7,031 nt of DNA from an uncultured Collinsella sp. (GTDB taxonomy: Bacteria > Actinomycetota > Coriobacteriia > Coriobacteriales > Coriobacteriaceae): assembly GCA_937896835.1 (NCBI GenBank), contig CALBOJ010000119.1, forward strand, positions 1 through 7,031. The letters run 5' to 3'. The notes under the pieces were generated by a model, which was not told the origin of the DNA, searched no databases, and worked only from the letters and a program-made list of their open reading frames with translations. Positions 1 to 5,778 of the stretch are shown piece by piece (positions within the stretch are counted from its first letter, which is position 1; the number at the start of each line of letters is the position of its first letter). Made by a program: the position numbers and the translations under genes.

Positions 1-143
1 TCATCTGCACCTCGTGCAGCCGCGTCATCGACGTACCGCTCCCCTTCGATGCCCAGCTCGACGCCAAGGCGTCCGAGCAAATCGGCTGGCACGTCACGTC
101 GCACTACACCATCTTCGAGGGTCTCTGCCCCAACTGCCGGTAG
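1..143 (+). CDS. Fur/PerR-family transcriptional regulator, C-terminal fragment
   Basis: This is the last 46 residues of a gene entering from the left edge; whole codons begin at base 3 and the stop TAG is at 141-143. The visible peptide starts ICTSCSRVIDVPLPF and ends TIFEGLCPNCR. Fur-family dimerisation domains end in this pattern: a first CxxC (here CTSC), a conserved histidine (HYTIFEG) and a final CxxC (CPNC). The two CxxC pairs form the structural zinc site. Such proteins repress iron, zinc, manganese or peroxide-response genes as metal-loaded dimers in the cytoplasm. The DNA-binding domain and the sensory metal ligands lie outside the window, so Fur, PerR and Zur cannot be separated. 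The gene converges on the HAD gene with only 15 bases between the stop codons and no recognisable terminator there. Confidence 0.85.
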   Translation, partial: ICTSCSRVIDVPLPFDAQLDAKASEQIGWHVTSHYTIFEGLCPNCR

Positions 144-158
144 ATGTTTGGGACATGC

Positions 159-956
159 CTACTCAGCAAGTAGACGACGCAGCTCCTCTTCGACCGTGCG
201 CACGTAGCGGACACGGTCATTGACACCGCGCATGCTGGGATTGCAGCTCTCCACCAGATAGGGATGGCCCACCACGTTGAGCATGTCGCGATCGTTTTCG
301 TTATCGCCAAACGCCATCATTTCGTTAGGTGAGATCCCCAGCGCACAACCATAATCGGCAAGCGCGGACCCCTTGCCCGAATCAAAGCCGATAAAGTCGG
401 TCCATTCGGTTCCCGACGTCATCACATCGACCCGGTCGCTAAAGCGACGCACAAAATACTCCAGCGCCGCCGGCTGCTCCACCTCGGGCGTCTGGAAGGC
501 AATCTTAATGACGTCCTCGTCGATGTCCTCGGGACGGTCGACTACCGCCACATCACAATGGACCTCATAACGCAGGTGGTCAACAAACGCATCGTTGCTG
601 CTCATGGTGTAGAGGTGTCCCTCGCACGAAAGGGTCACGTCGGCATGGGGGTACGCAACCACGGCATTCGCGATATCCATGGCCAGGCCACGCTCCATAG
701 AACGCTTGACCACGGCACGCCCCTCGCTCATGACCAGGGCTCCGTTTTCGCATACATAGGCGAGTTCATCGGCCACCGGGGCAAACAGGTAGCGCAGGCT
801 CGCATATTGACGGCCACTCGCCGGCATAAACACGATACCGCGACGATGTAGCTCATCGATAAGCTCAAAGGCCTCGGAACGCGGCTCGCGCTCCCCCGGG
901 TGCAGCAACGTGCCGTCCAAATCGCATGCAATCAGCTTGATTCCCTCAAGACCCAT
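159..956 (-). CDS. Cof-type HAD-IIB family phosphatase
   Basis: A 265-residue soluble hydrolase of the haloacid dehalogenase superfamily, Cof subfamily IIB; these usually dephosphorylate sugar phosphates, phosphorylated cofactors or nucleotides in the cytoplasm. All four HAD motifs are present: motif I DLDGTLL at residues 12-18 (nucleophile D12, acid/base D14), motif II serine in ASGR (S47), motif III lysine in SGKGSAL (K195), and motif IV GDNEND at 217-222. The region between motifs II and III has the size expected of a C2B cap, and total length is typical for the family. The ATG at 956 follows a purine-rich GGGGGAA four bases upstream and an AGGAGG at 972-977, which is rather distant. It lies 83 bases downstream of the ureE-like gene on the same strand and may be read from the same promoter. 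Substrate cannot be told from sequence. Confidence 0.9.
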   Translation of the reverse strand: MGLEGIKLIACDLDGTLLHPGEREPRSEAFELIDELHRRGIVFMPASGRQYASLRYLFAPVADELAYVCENGALVMSEGRAVVKRSMERGLAMDIANAVVAYPHADVTLSCEGHLYTMSSNDAFVDHLRYEVHCDVAVVDRPEDIDEDVIKIAFQTPEVEQPAALEYFVRRFSDRVDVMTSGTEWTDFIGFDSGKGSALADYGCALGISPNEMMAFGDNENDRDMLNVVGHPYLVESCNPSMRGVNDRVRYVRTVEEELRRLLAE

Positions 957-984
957 ATGCTTCCCCCAAAGCCTCCTATCAACA

Positions 985-1027
985 GCAAGACGGACCTTGA
1001 TCGGTCACCCCTCAAAGCCCGTCTTGC
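985..1027. repeat. 9-bp perfect inverted repeat between ureE-like and HAD genes
   Basis: GCAAGACGG (985-993) and its exact complement CCGTCTTGC (1019-1027) are separated by 25 bases. Neither side has a T run, so it is not a typical intrinsic terminator. It could be an mRNA stem upstream of the HAD gene's AGGAGG (972-977) or a regulatory site. Chance occurrence is possible. Confidence 0.35.
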
Positions 1028-1031
1028 GCAT

Positions 1032-1057
1032 ACGCGCGCTTAGTCGCGCGTCTTTTT
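1032..1057 (+). terminator. Terminator-like hairpin reading in the plus direction
   Basis: ACGCGCG (1032-1038) pairs with CGCGCGT (1045-1051) around a 6-base loop and is followed on the plus strand by CTTTTT (1052-1057). The T run lies on the plus side only, so as an intrinsic terminator it would stop rightward transcription, for example read-through from the Fur-family gene or an antisense transcript. It overlaps the last codons of the leftward ureE-like gene, where the same stem could still protect the mRNA 3' end. Confidence 0.45.
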
Positions 1058-1618
1058 AACGATGGTAAAGTCCGGAGCCATGCTCACGACAACATCGGCC
1101 GCGCTCGACGCAAAGCGTCGGCCCGCATCGAGCTCGCGCGAAACGATCGAGATTCGAGCTCCCTCGACGCCGCGAAGCATACGGCCCAAAACCGGCTGCA
1201 CCGGCGTATACATGCGCACGGTATGCTCGTCCGAGTCGCCCCGGAAGAGCGGCGCATGCATGTTGCCGATCTCCCAGCACGCATGCGCGAGCGCAATCGG
1301 ATCCATGCGGTCGACTTCGACCAAATAGACCTCGGCGCTGCGCAGGCGCACGACAACCACCACGGGCACCATGCCCGAACGGTCAATGGTGAGCACGTCG
1401 CCATCGGCAAGACGACCGCCCTCGGCAGTATCCAACCGAACATCGATCGTGCGCCCCAGTTCCGTCACGCCCACAAACGCGCATGCATCAGCCTGGTCCC
1501 AATCGAGCAGTAGCTCGTCAACTTCAAAGACGCCGCCCAACTTCCGGCGAAGCAGGAGTTCATAGGACGGATCGTTGAGATTTCCCAAGCATGTCGTCGA
1601 AACCAAGCGTTCAGGCAT
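1040..1618 (-). CDS. UreE-like nickel metallochaperone
   Basis: A 192-residue protein with the two-domain layout of urease accessory protein UreE, which binds nickel at its dimer interface and hands it to the metallocentre assembly machinery. The N-terminal part has the family's LGN opening (11-13) and the ELGRTIDVRL segment followed by LADGDVL (70-76). The C-terminal part matches the metal-binding domain: LAHACWEIGNMH (110-121), where H121 is the position of the conserved interface histidine (GNRH in Klebsiella UreE), then PVLGRMLRGVEG (142-153). The accessory histidines of the HHDH motif are replaced (TPVQP, 138-142), and there is no histidine-rich tail, so at most a minimal nickel site remains. 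It starts 3 bases after the FKBP gene stops, with GAGG as ribosome site inside that gene. No other urease gene is visible. Family membership is fairly sure; a urease role is not. Confidence 0.72.
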   Translation of the reverse strand: MPERLVSTTCLGNLNDPSYELLLRRKLGGVFEVDELLLDWDQADACAFVGVTELGRTIDVRLDTAEGGRLADGDVLTIDRSGMVPVVVVVRLRSAEVYLVEVDRMDPIALAHACWEIGNMHAPLFRGDSDEHTVRMYTPVQPVLGRMLRGVEGARISIVSRELDAGRRFASSAADVVVSMAPDFTIVKKTRD

Positions 1619-1621
1619 ACT

Positions 1622-2050
1622 CTAGTCCTCGACCTCGACGAGCTCGATATCAAAGTTGAGGTCCTTACCGGCCAGCTCGTGGTTGGCGTCGAGCGTCACG
1701 GCCTCGGGCGTTACATCGATGACCACGGCGGGGACGGGCATACCGCTCGGCGTGGACAAGAAGAGCTTCATGCCCTTCTCAATCTGCTCGATGTTGGGAA
1801 CCTGTTCGGCCGGGAAGGTCAGAACCATCTCGGGATTGTGCTCGCCGTAGGCATCGGCAGCAGGAATGTGCACGGTCTTCTTCTCACCCACCTGCATGTC
1901 GACAACAGCGGCGTCGAAGCCCTTGATCATCTGGCCGGCGCCGCAGGTGAACTCCAGCGGCTCACCGCGATCGTAGGAGCTATCGAACTGCGTGCCGTCG
2001 TCGAGCGTGCCGCGATAATGAGTCTTGACCTTCTTGCCCTGGTTGGACAT
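1622..2050 (-). CDS. slyD: FKBP-type peptidyl-prolyl cis-trans isomerase, SlyD-like
   Basis: A 142-residue cytoplasmic FKBP with an inserted chaperone (IF) domain, the SlyD architecture. FKBP signatures are THYRGTLDDGTQFDSS (10-25), the G-x-G-Q-M-I-K-G-F-D segment (37-46), VGEKKTVHIP (54-63) and DAYGEHNPE (66-74). The IF insert covers roughly 76-120, and the chain re-enters FKBP at NHELAGKDLNFDIELV (123-138), a hallmark of SlyD. It should catalyse prolyl isomerisation and bind unfolded clients. Escherichia coli SlyD also supplies nickel for hydrogenase maturation through a Cys/His-rich tail; this protein lacks that tail and ends in EVED. The ATG at 2050 is chosen because GGAGG lies at 2056-2060, five bases upstream; an extension to 2083 would add eleven unconserved residues. 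It is the first gene of a leftward unit with the ureE-like gene. Confidence 0.92.
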   Translation of the reverse strand: MSNQGKKVKTHYRGTLDDGTQFDSSYDRGEPLEFTCGAGQMIKGFDAAVVDMQVGEKKTVHIPAADAYGEHNPEMVLTFPAEQVPNIEQIEKGMKLFLSTPSGMPVPAVVIDVTPEAVTLDANHELAGKDLNFDIELVEVED

Positions 2051-2087
2051 GGAAACCTCCGTGATAAGGGCGGCGCACAACACGGGC

Positions 2088-2105
2088 CGCCATGAACATA
2101 TGGCG
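2088..2105. promoter_or_regulatory. Small palindrome in the slyD/dipeptidase divergent region
   Basis: CGCCAT and ATGGCG form a 6-bp inverted repeat with a 6-base spacer, downstream of the proposed slyD -10 box. Position and symmetry would suit an operator, but the arms are short and no regulator family is recognised. Confidence 0.2.
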
Positions 2106-2108
2106 CTA

Positions 2109-2114
2109 ACTATA
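2109..2114 (-). promoter_or_regulatory. Putative -10 box for slyD-ureE
   Basis: Read leftward this is TATAGT, five of six matches to the sigma-A -10 consensus, and would give a leader of roughly 50 bases before the slyD ATG. No good -35 hexamer stands 16-18 bases upstream, so the call rests on the -10 box and the divergent layout. Confidence 0.3.
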
Positions 2115-2123
2115 CCCTAGTCA

Positions 2124-2129
2124 TACAAT
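2124..2129 (+). promoter_or_regulatory. Putative -10 box for the dipeptidase gene
   Basis: TACAAT (five of six matches to consensus) is placed so that transcription would begin near 2136, about 35 bases before the dipeptidase ATG. The matching -35 position is poor. It overlaps the presumed upstream elements of the divergent slyD promoter, so the two promoters would compete. Confidence 0.35.
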
Positions 2130-2161
2130 TTGAAGACAGTTTGCAAAGAAACGCTGCAACC

Positions 2162-2166
2162 GGAGG
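2162..2166 (+). promoter_or_regulatory. Ribosome binding site fixing the dipeptidase start
   Basis: GGAGG lies four bases before ATG at 2171. The in-frame TTG at 2141 would add ten residues but has no such site, so the ATG is preferred. Confidence 0.6.
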
Positions 2167-2170
2167 AACC

Positions 2171-3184
2171 ATGGCATATCCCGTATTTGACCTACACTGC
2201 GACACCGCCGACCGAATCGGCTGGGCCACGCTCGATCTCGACCTGCGCTTTACCGCCGGCACCGACGGTTATTTCCCCGGCGACGAAACGCATCCGCAAG
2301 ATTTCGACCTCATCGAGGGTAACGCCTGTGCCATCTCGCTCGCAAAGATCGGCAACACGCCGTGGGCACAGTGCTTCGCCACGTTTGTCCCCGACGAGAT
2401 TCCCACCGCCCACGCCGCGCGCTTCCAGGCGCAGATCATGGCGCATATGAGCGGCCAGGCAATGCTCAACCACGACCGTATGGTCAACGTGCGCAGCGCC
2501 GCAGACATTCGCCCCGCGCTCAAGGACGGCAAGGTCGCTTGCATCCACACCATCGAAAACGCCACGTTCTTTGCCGAGGACCCCGCGCTGATCGAAGTGC
2601 TCAAGAGCTTGGGCGTGCTTATGTCGTCACTCAGCTGGAATGCGCAGGGGCCGCTCGCGAGCGGCCACGACACCCACGCCGGCCTCACCGGCGCCGGCAT
2701 CGAGGCACTTACGCAGATGGAGCACGCCGGCATGGTACTCGACGTCTCCCACCTCAACGATGAGTGCTTTGACGAGGTTGTCGCCCACGCCACGCGTCCC
2801 TTCGTCGCCAGCCACTCCAACTCCCGTGCGGTTTGCGGCGTCAAACGCAACCTTACCGACGACCAGTTCCGCACCATTCGCGACATGGGCGGTATCGTCG
2901 GCCTCAACTACTGCAGCGAGTTCCTTTCCAACGACGCAACCGACAAGACCGCCGCAGACGTCACCTTCGACCAGCTAGCGGCACATATCGAGCACTGGCT
3001 CGACCTGGGCGGCGAGGACGTCATCGCACTCGGCGGCGACTGGGACGGTGCCACGGTGCCCGCTTTCCTCTCCGATGCCAGCAAGATGCCCGAGTTCCAG
3101 AACATGCTTTCCAAGCATTTTGGCAAGACCGTGATGCAAAAGCTCTGCAGCGACAACGCGCTTGCCTTCTTTGAGCGTTATTAA
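2171..3184 (+). CDS. Membrane-dipeptidase-type peptidase, family M19
   Basis: A 337-residue dizinc dipeptidase of the renal dipeptidase family, which cleaves a wide range of dipeptides. The metal-site pattern is complete: the HxD motif in DLHCDT (H9, D11), the bridging glutamate in HTIENA (E129), histidines in DVSHLND (H194) and ASHSNSRA (H215), and the late aspartate in GGDWDG (D290). Most homologues read GSDFDG at the last motif, so GGDWDG is a small variation. There is no signal peptide or membrane segment, so it should act in the cytoplasm, probably recycling peptides in an amino-acid-fermenting lifestyle (inference). It is read away from slyD and is followed 74 bases later by the metallohydrolase gene on the same strand. 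Confidence 0.93.
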   Translation: MAYPVFDLHCDTADRIGWATLDLDLRFTAGTDGYFPGDETHPQDFDLIEGNACAISLAKIGNTPWAQCFATFVPDEIPTAHAARFQAQIMAHMSGQAMLNHDRMVNVRSAADIRPALKDGKVACIHTIENATFFAEDPALIEVLKSLGVLMSSLSWNAQGPLASGHDTHAGLTGAGIEALTQMEHAGMVLDVSHLNDECFDEVVAHATRPFVASHSNSRAVCGVKRNLTDDQFRTIRDMGGIVGLNYCSEFLSNDATDKTAADVTFDQLAAHIEHWLDLGGEDVIALGGDWDGATVPAFLSDASKMPEFQNMLSKHFGKTVMQKLCSDNALAFFERY

Positions 3185-3202
3185 TTTCACATCCCTTGAG
3201 CA

Positions 3203-3234
3203 GGTCGGCATGCCGAACGGTTGACATGCCGGCC
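3203..3234 (+). repeat. Intergenic stem-loop after the dipeptidase gene
   Basis: GGTCGGCATG (3203-3212) pairs with CATGCCGGCC (3225-3234) as a 10-bp stem with one G-U pair and a 12-base loop. No T run follows, so it is not a standard terminator. It sits between the dipeptidase stop and the ribosome site of the next gene and buries the ATG at 3226, which argues against that codon as a start. It may stabilise the upstream mRNA end or tune downstream translation. Confidence 0.5.
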
Positions 3235-3246
3235 CGTCCCCAATCT

Positions 3247-3252
3247 GAAGGA
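3247..3252 (+). promoter_or_regulatory. Ribosome binding site supporting a TTG start
   Basis: GAAGGA stands six bases before TTG at 3259. The upstream in-frame candidates (TTG 3196, ATG 3226) have no such site, so 3259 is chosen as the start of the metallohydrolase gene. Confidence 0.6.
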
Positions 3253-3258
3253 CCGCTT

Positions 3259-4035
3259 TTGACGCAGCAGTTTACGATTTCCGTATCCCGACCGCATGGG
3301 ACGCCCATCCCCGTCGTCGTTACCAAAAAGCGCGTCAAGAACTTCAACCTACGCGTCACATCGAGCGGTGAGGTCCACGCCAGCGCACCGCTCGGCGCCA
3401 GTCGCGAGCGCATCGAAGCGTTTGTGAAGCGCAACAGCGCCTGGATTATCAGCCGGCTTGCCCAGCGCGAGCAACGTCAGGCGACGGCACGAGAGCCGCT
3501 CAGCCCCTCGTCCATCATTGCGCTTTGGGGCAAGCCCATCACGGTACAGGACGCACTCGATCACAACTTTGCATCACCCGCACCGCGGCCCAAGCAGGCC
3601 ACCTTCGCAAGTTTTATGGGTGCCGACGAGCCAGACGAACGTCCGCAGGCCAAGTGGAATGCGACCCTCGACGGCTTAACGCCCAGTGAGATCCAAGCCC
3701 ATATTGACCAGCTCTATACGTCCGAAGTCACATCGGCGCTGCGTGATATGGTGCACGCATACGAAATCGCAATGGGTGTCGCCGTTTCCCGCGTTTCCGT
3801 GCGCAGCATGAAAACGCGCTGGGGATCATGCACGCCCAAAACCGGCGCCATTCGCATCGCACGAGAACTTGCCGCCTACCCCGTCGAGTGCCTTGACATG
3901 GTTGTCGCCCACGAGCTCGTCCACCTGCTCGAGCCGAGCCACAATCATCGGTTTCACGCGCTGCTCGACACGTACTGCCCCAACAACAGGGCTCTGTCGC
4001 AGCGGCTCAAGCAGCCACCCATAGAGACGTATTAG
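3259..4035 (+). CDS. YgjP/DUF45-type zinc metallohydrolase (M48-like)
   Basis: A 258-residue protein of the YgjP family (DUF45, gluzincin-like). The N-terminal part carries the family's strand-rich opening (KKRVKNFNLRV, 23-33; then VHASAPLG, 39-46). The C-terminal catalytic part has the conserved KTRWGSC (185-191) and the zinc motif HELVH (218-222), with catalytic E219 and ligands H218 and H222; a third ligand probably comes from EPSHNHRFH (225-233). Residues around 104-135 look like a low-complexity linker and make the protein somewhat longer than typical. It has no export signal. Members are annotated as metal-dependent hydrolases or SprT-like proteases, and the true substrate is uncertain. 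Start is TTG with GAAGGA upstream. It may be co-transcribed with the dipeptidase and converges on folB, with six bases between the stops. Confidence 0.85.
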   Translation: MTQQFTISVSRPHGTPIPVVVTKKRVKNFNLRVTSSGEVHASAPLGASRERIEAFVKRNSAWIISRLAQREQRQATAREPLSPSSIIALWGKPITVQDALDHNFASPAPRPKQATFASFMGADEPDERPQAKWNATLDGLTPSEIQAHIDQLYTSEVTSALRDMVHAYEIAMGVAVSRVSVRSMKTRWGSCTPKTGAIRIARELAAYPVECLDMVVAHELVHLLEPSHNHRFHALLDTYCPNNRALSQRLKQPPIETY

Positions 4036-4041
4036 AACCGG

Positions 4042-4527
4042 TTAGCGCACGCGCTCGATCTCGACGCCGCAGCTTGCCAGGGGCAGGCCAACAGGAGCCC
4101 ACGGCTTATCGAGCTTTATGCGCACACCAAGCAGCGAGGGATAACGGCGCAGCAGCATCTGGACTGTCCCCTCGGCTGCCGCCTCGATGAGCTTAAACGT
4201 ATGCTCGCGCAGATAGCCATCGACATCGTGGCACACCGAGCCGTAGTCAATCGAGGCGTCCAGGTTATCGTGCTCCCCCGCCGCGCGCAGGTCGGCATAG
4301 AGCACCAGAGAAACGATGAACTTCTGACCCAGCGCGTTCTCCTCGGGATACACGCCATGGTTGGCAAAAACCTCAAGGCCGTCAATGACAATACGATCGG
4401 CATGGCGCAAATCGTCATAGCTCACGTGAGGCACCGCCGTTGCGGTGGATATTTCACCCCTTCCACGGCGGGCGAGCTCGGCGCCTTCGGTCTTGGTTGC
4501 ATTCTCGGGCAGTTTCTTGTTACTCAA
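4042..4527 (-). CDS. folB: Dihydroneopterin aldolase
   Basis: FolB splits 7,8-dihydroneopterin into 6-hydroxymethyl-7,8-dihydropterin and glycolaldehyde in folate synthesis. The domain covers residues 44-161: DRIVIDGLEVFANHGVYPEEN (44-64, with E63 matching E22 of Staphylococcus aureus FolB), the IDYGSV tyrosine (Y95), FKLIEAAAE (111-119, with pterin-binding E115), and the lysine in KLDKPWAP (K141, matching catalytic K100). Residues 1-43 are a polar extension without recognisable fold, longer than usual for a roughly 120-residue family. The start is TTG at 4527 behind AAGGAGA; no ATG occurs before the aldolase domain. It is the last visible gene of the leftward block after folE and the HD gene. 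FolK and FolP are neither fused to it nor present in the window. Confidence 0.93.
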   Translation of the reverse strand: MSNKKLPENATKTEGAELARRGRGEISTATAVPHVSYDDLRHADRIVIDGLEVFANHGVYPEENALGQKFIVSLVLYADLRAAGEHDNLDASIDYGSVCHDVDGYLREHTFKLIEAAAEGTVQMLLRRYPSLLGVRIKLDKPWAPVGLPLASCGVEIERVR

Positions 4528-4535
4528 CGCGATCG

Positions 4536-4542
4536 TCTCCTT
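4536..4542 (-). promoter_or_regulatory. Ribosome binding site for the TTG start of folB
   Basis: Read leftward this is AAGGAGA, with eight bases between it and the TTG at 4527. It supports the long N-terminal form of FolB. The 43-bp gap to the HD gene upstream shows no terminator, so co-transcription is likely. Confidence 0.6.
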
Positions 4543-4570
4543 CGTTTAGAACCCCGACCGCGCAAACTAA

Positions 4571-5152
4571 CTACACGCGAATCGACAGGTTCTTTTTATC
4601 ATCGCTCCAGTTGCAAGCGTTGCGCGCGGGGCATGCAAAGCAGGCACGCGACGCTTTGTCGGCTGCATAGAGCAGACGCTCAAGCGGTTGGCTGTTCACG
4701 CGCAGCTTTCGATGGCCCAGAATGGCCGTCTTAATGGCTGCGGCATCGGCCGGCTCAAACGCCACGTCATCGGGCATGCCGCCGAGAATCGCATCAGCGA
4801 CGCGTTCGCTTGCAACATCATGGGATATACCCGATTCATACTGTTCATCTTTGCCGATATCGTGAAGAAGTGCCGTGGCGTAGATGACCTCGCGGTCAAA
4901 TTCGAGCTGTTCCTCGAGATTCTTGATCCACATAATGCGAGCGACATCGAGCAGATGGTCAATACCGTGGCGGCAGAAGATGCGCCCCGATTCCAACTGT
5001 ACGATGTTGCCCAGGTGCCGCCGGAACAGCCCGTTGGCACAAATGTAATCAATGCGGGGCATGGCACCAAAGGGGGCCAGGCCCGAAGCCATAAAGCCGC
5101 GACGCGACGTCCCCTCATCGGTCTTCGATGTAAAGTCGTTGACGACTCTCAT
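4571..5152 (-). CDS. HD-domain metal-dependent phosphohydrolase with cysteine-rich tail
   Basis: A 193-residue HD-superfamily protein; such enzymes hydrolyse phosphomono- or diesters using metal ions. The HD ligands are visible: H62 in RHGIDHLLDV (61-70), H97-D98 in LLHDIGK (95-101), H111 in ISHD, H147 in GHRK, and D165 in AADKASR. The tail has C-x2-C-x5-C (C171, C174, C180) followed by NW and DDKKN. A similar tail is recalled in HD proteins of clostridial folate operons (memory, not searched). The gene begins 2 bases after folE stops and is followed by folB, so it sits between the enzymes flanking the dihydroneopterin triphosphate dephosphorylation step. The start is uncertain: ATG 5152 fits translational coupling, but M21 and M31 are alternatives and none has a strong ribosome site. 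The role in folate synthesis is inferred from position. Confidence 0.82.
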   Translation of the reverse strand: MRVVNDFTSKTDEGTSRRGFMASGLAPFGAMPRIDYICANGLFRRHLGNIVQLESGRIFCRHGIDHLLDVARIMWIKNLEEQLEFDREVIYATALLHDIGKDEQYESGISHDVASERVADAILGGMPDDVAFEPADAAAIKTAILGHRKLRVNSQPLERLLYAADKASRACFACPARNACNWSDDKKNLSIRV

Positions 5153-5154
5153 GG

Positions 5155-5712
5155 TTAGCGGCCCAGCATCCTAAAGAAACGCTCCTCGAGCGCGGGATCG
5201 GTCTCAAAGACGCCGCGGCGAGCAAGCGTCACGGTCTTGGTGCCGGGCTTTTGCACGCCACGCATCGTCATGCACATATGCTCGGCCTCCATCAACACAA
5301 TCGCTCCCTGGGGAGCGAGATAATCCATGAGGGCATCGGCAACCTGTGCGCACAGTTGCTCCTGCAGCTGAAGACGGCGGGCATAAACCTCAACCGTGCG
5401 GGCGAGCTTGGAAAGCCCAGCCACCCGACCGTTAGGGATATAACCAATGGCGGCCTTGCCATAAAACGGCAGCAGATGATGTTCGCACAGCGAGTAGAAC
5501 GTGATGTCGCGCTCGATAACCAAATCGTTCGAAGCGACGGCAAAGGTTTTGGACAGGTGCTCCTCGGCACTCTGGTCCATACCACCGGCGATCTCACCAT
5601 ACATACGGGCAACGCGCGCCGGGGTCTCCAGCAGGCCCTCACGAGTTGGGTCCTCGCCTATGCCCTCAAGCAACAGCTTAATGGCGGCCTCGACTTTTTC
5701 CTGATCGACCAT
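5155..5712 (-). CDS. folE: GTP cyclohydrolase I
   Basis: FolE converts GTP to 7,8-dihydroneopterin triphosphate and formate, the first step of folate synthesis. The 185-residue protein is of normal length and covers the whole fold. Key segments are GEDPTREGLLETPARV (19-34), the zinc and active-site loop SLCEHHLLPF (74-83, with zinc ligands C76 and H79 and catalytic H78), GLSKLART (99-106), and EHMCMTMRG (144-152, with H145 and the third zinc ligand C147). ATG 5712 is chosen because a GAGG lies five bases upstream and the opening MVDQEKVEAAIK is typical; an in-frame GTG at 5775 adds residues unlike the family. The gene lies 66 bp downstream of nrdG on the same strand, with no terminator seen in between. 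Its stop is 2 bases before the HD gene ATG. Confidence 0.96.
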   Translation of the reverse strand: MVDQEKVEAAIKLLLEGIGEDPTREGLLETPARVARMYGEIAGGMDQSAEEHLSKTFAVASNDLVIERDITFYSLCEHHLLPFYGKAAIGYIPNGRVAGLSKLARTVEVYARRLQLQEQLCAQVADALMDYLAPQGAIVLMEAEHMCMTMRGVQKPGTKTVTLARRGVFETDPALEERFFRMLGR

Positions 5713-5778
5713 CTGGGCCTCACTTTTCCGATTTTGCGTTCGCGCTATGGTACCACGCCCTTTGGCATCGGCCACAAG

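Noticed and set aside
1679..2095. 138-residue plus-strand open frame opposite slyD
   Set aside because: It is a shadow of the FKBP gene on the opposite strand, without a domain or a convincing ribosome site.
2269..2907. 212-residue open frame on the minus strand opposite the dipeptidase gene
   Set aside because: It lies wholly inside the M19 dipeptidase, whose catalytic residues are all present. Long antisense frames are expected in GC-rich coding DNA, and the product is of no recognisable family.
5713..5775. GTG start for folE at 5775
   Set aside because: The added 21 residues do not resemble FolE, and the ATG at 5712 has a GAGG at suitable spacing.
5713..5778. Separate promoter for folE in the nrdG-folE gap
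   Set aside because: A TTGTGG and TACCAT pair can be read leftward, but the 19-base spacing and weak -10 box make it too poor to list.
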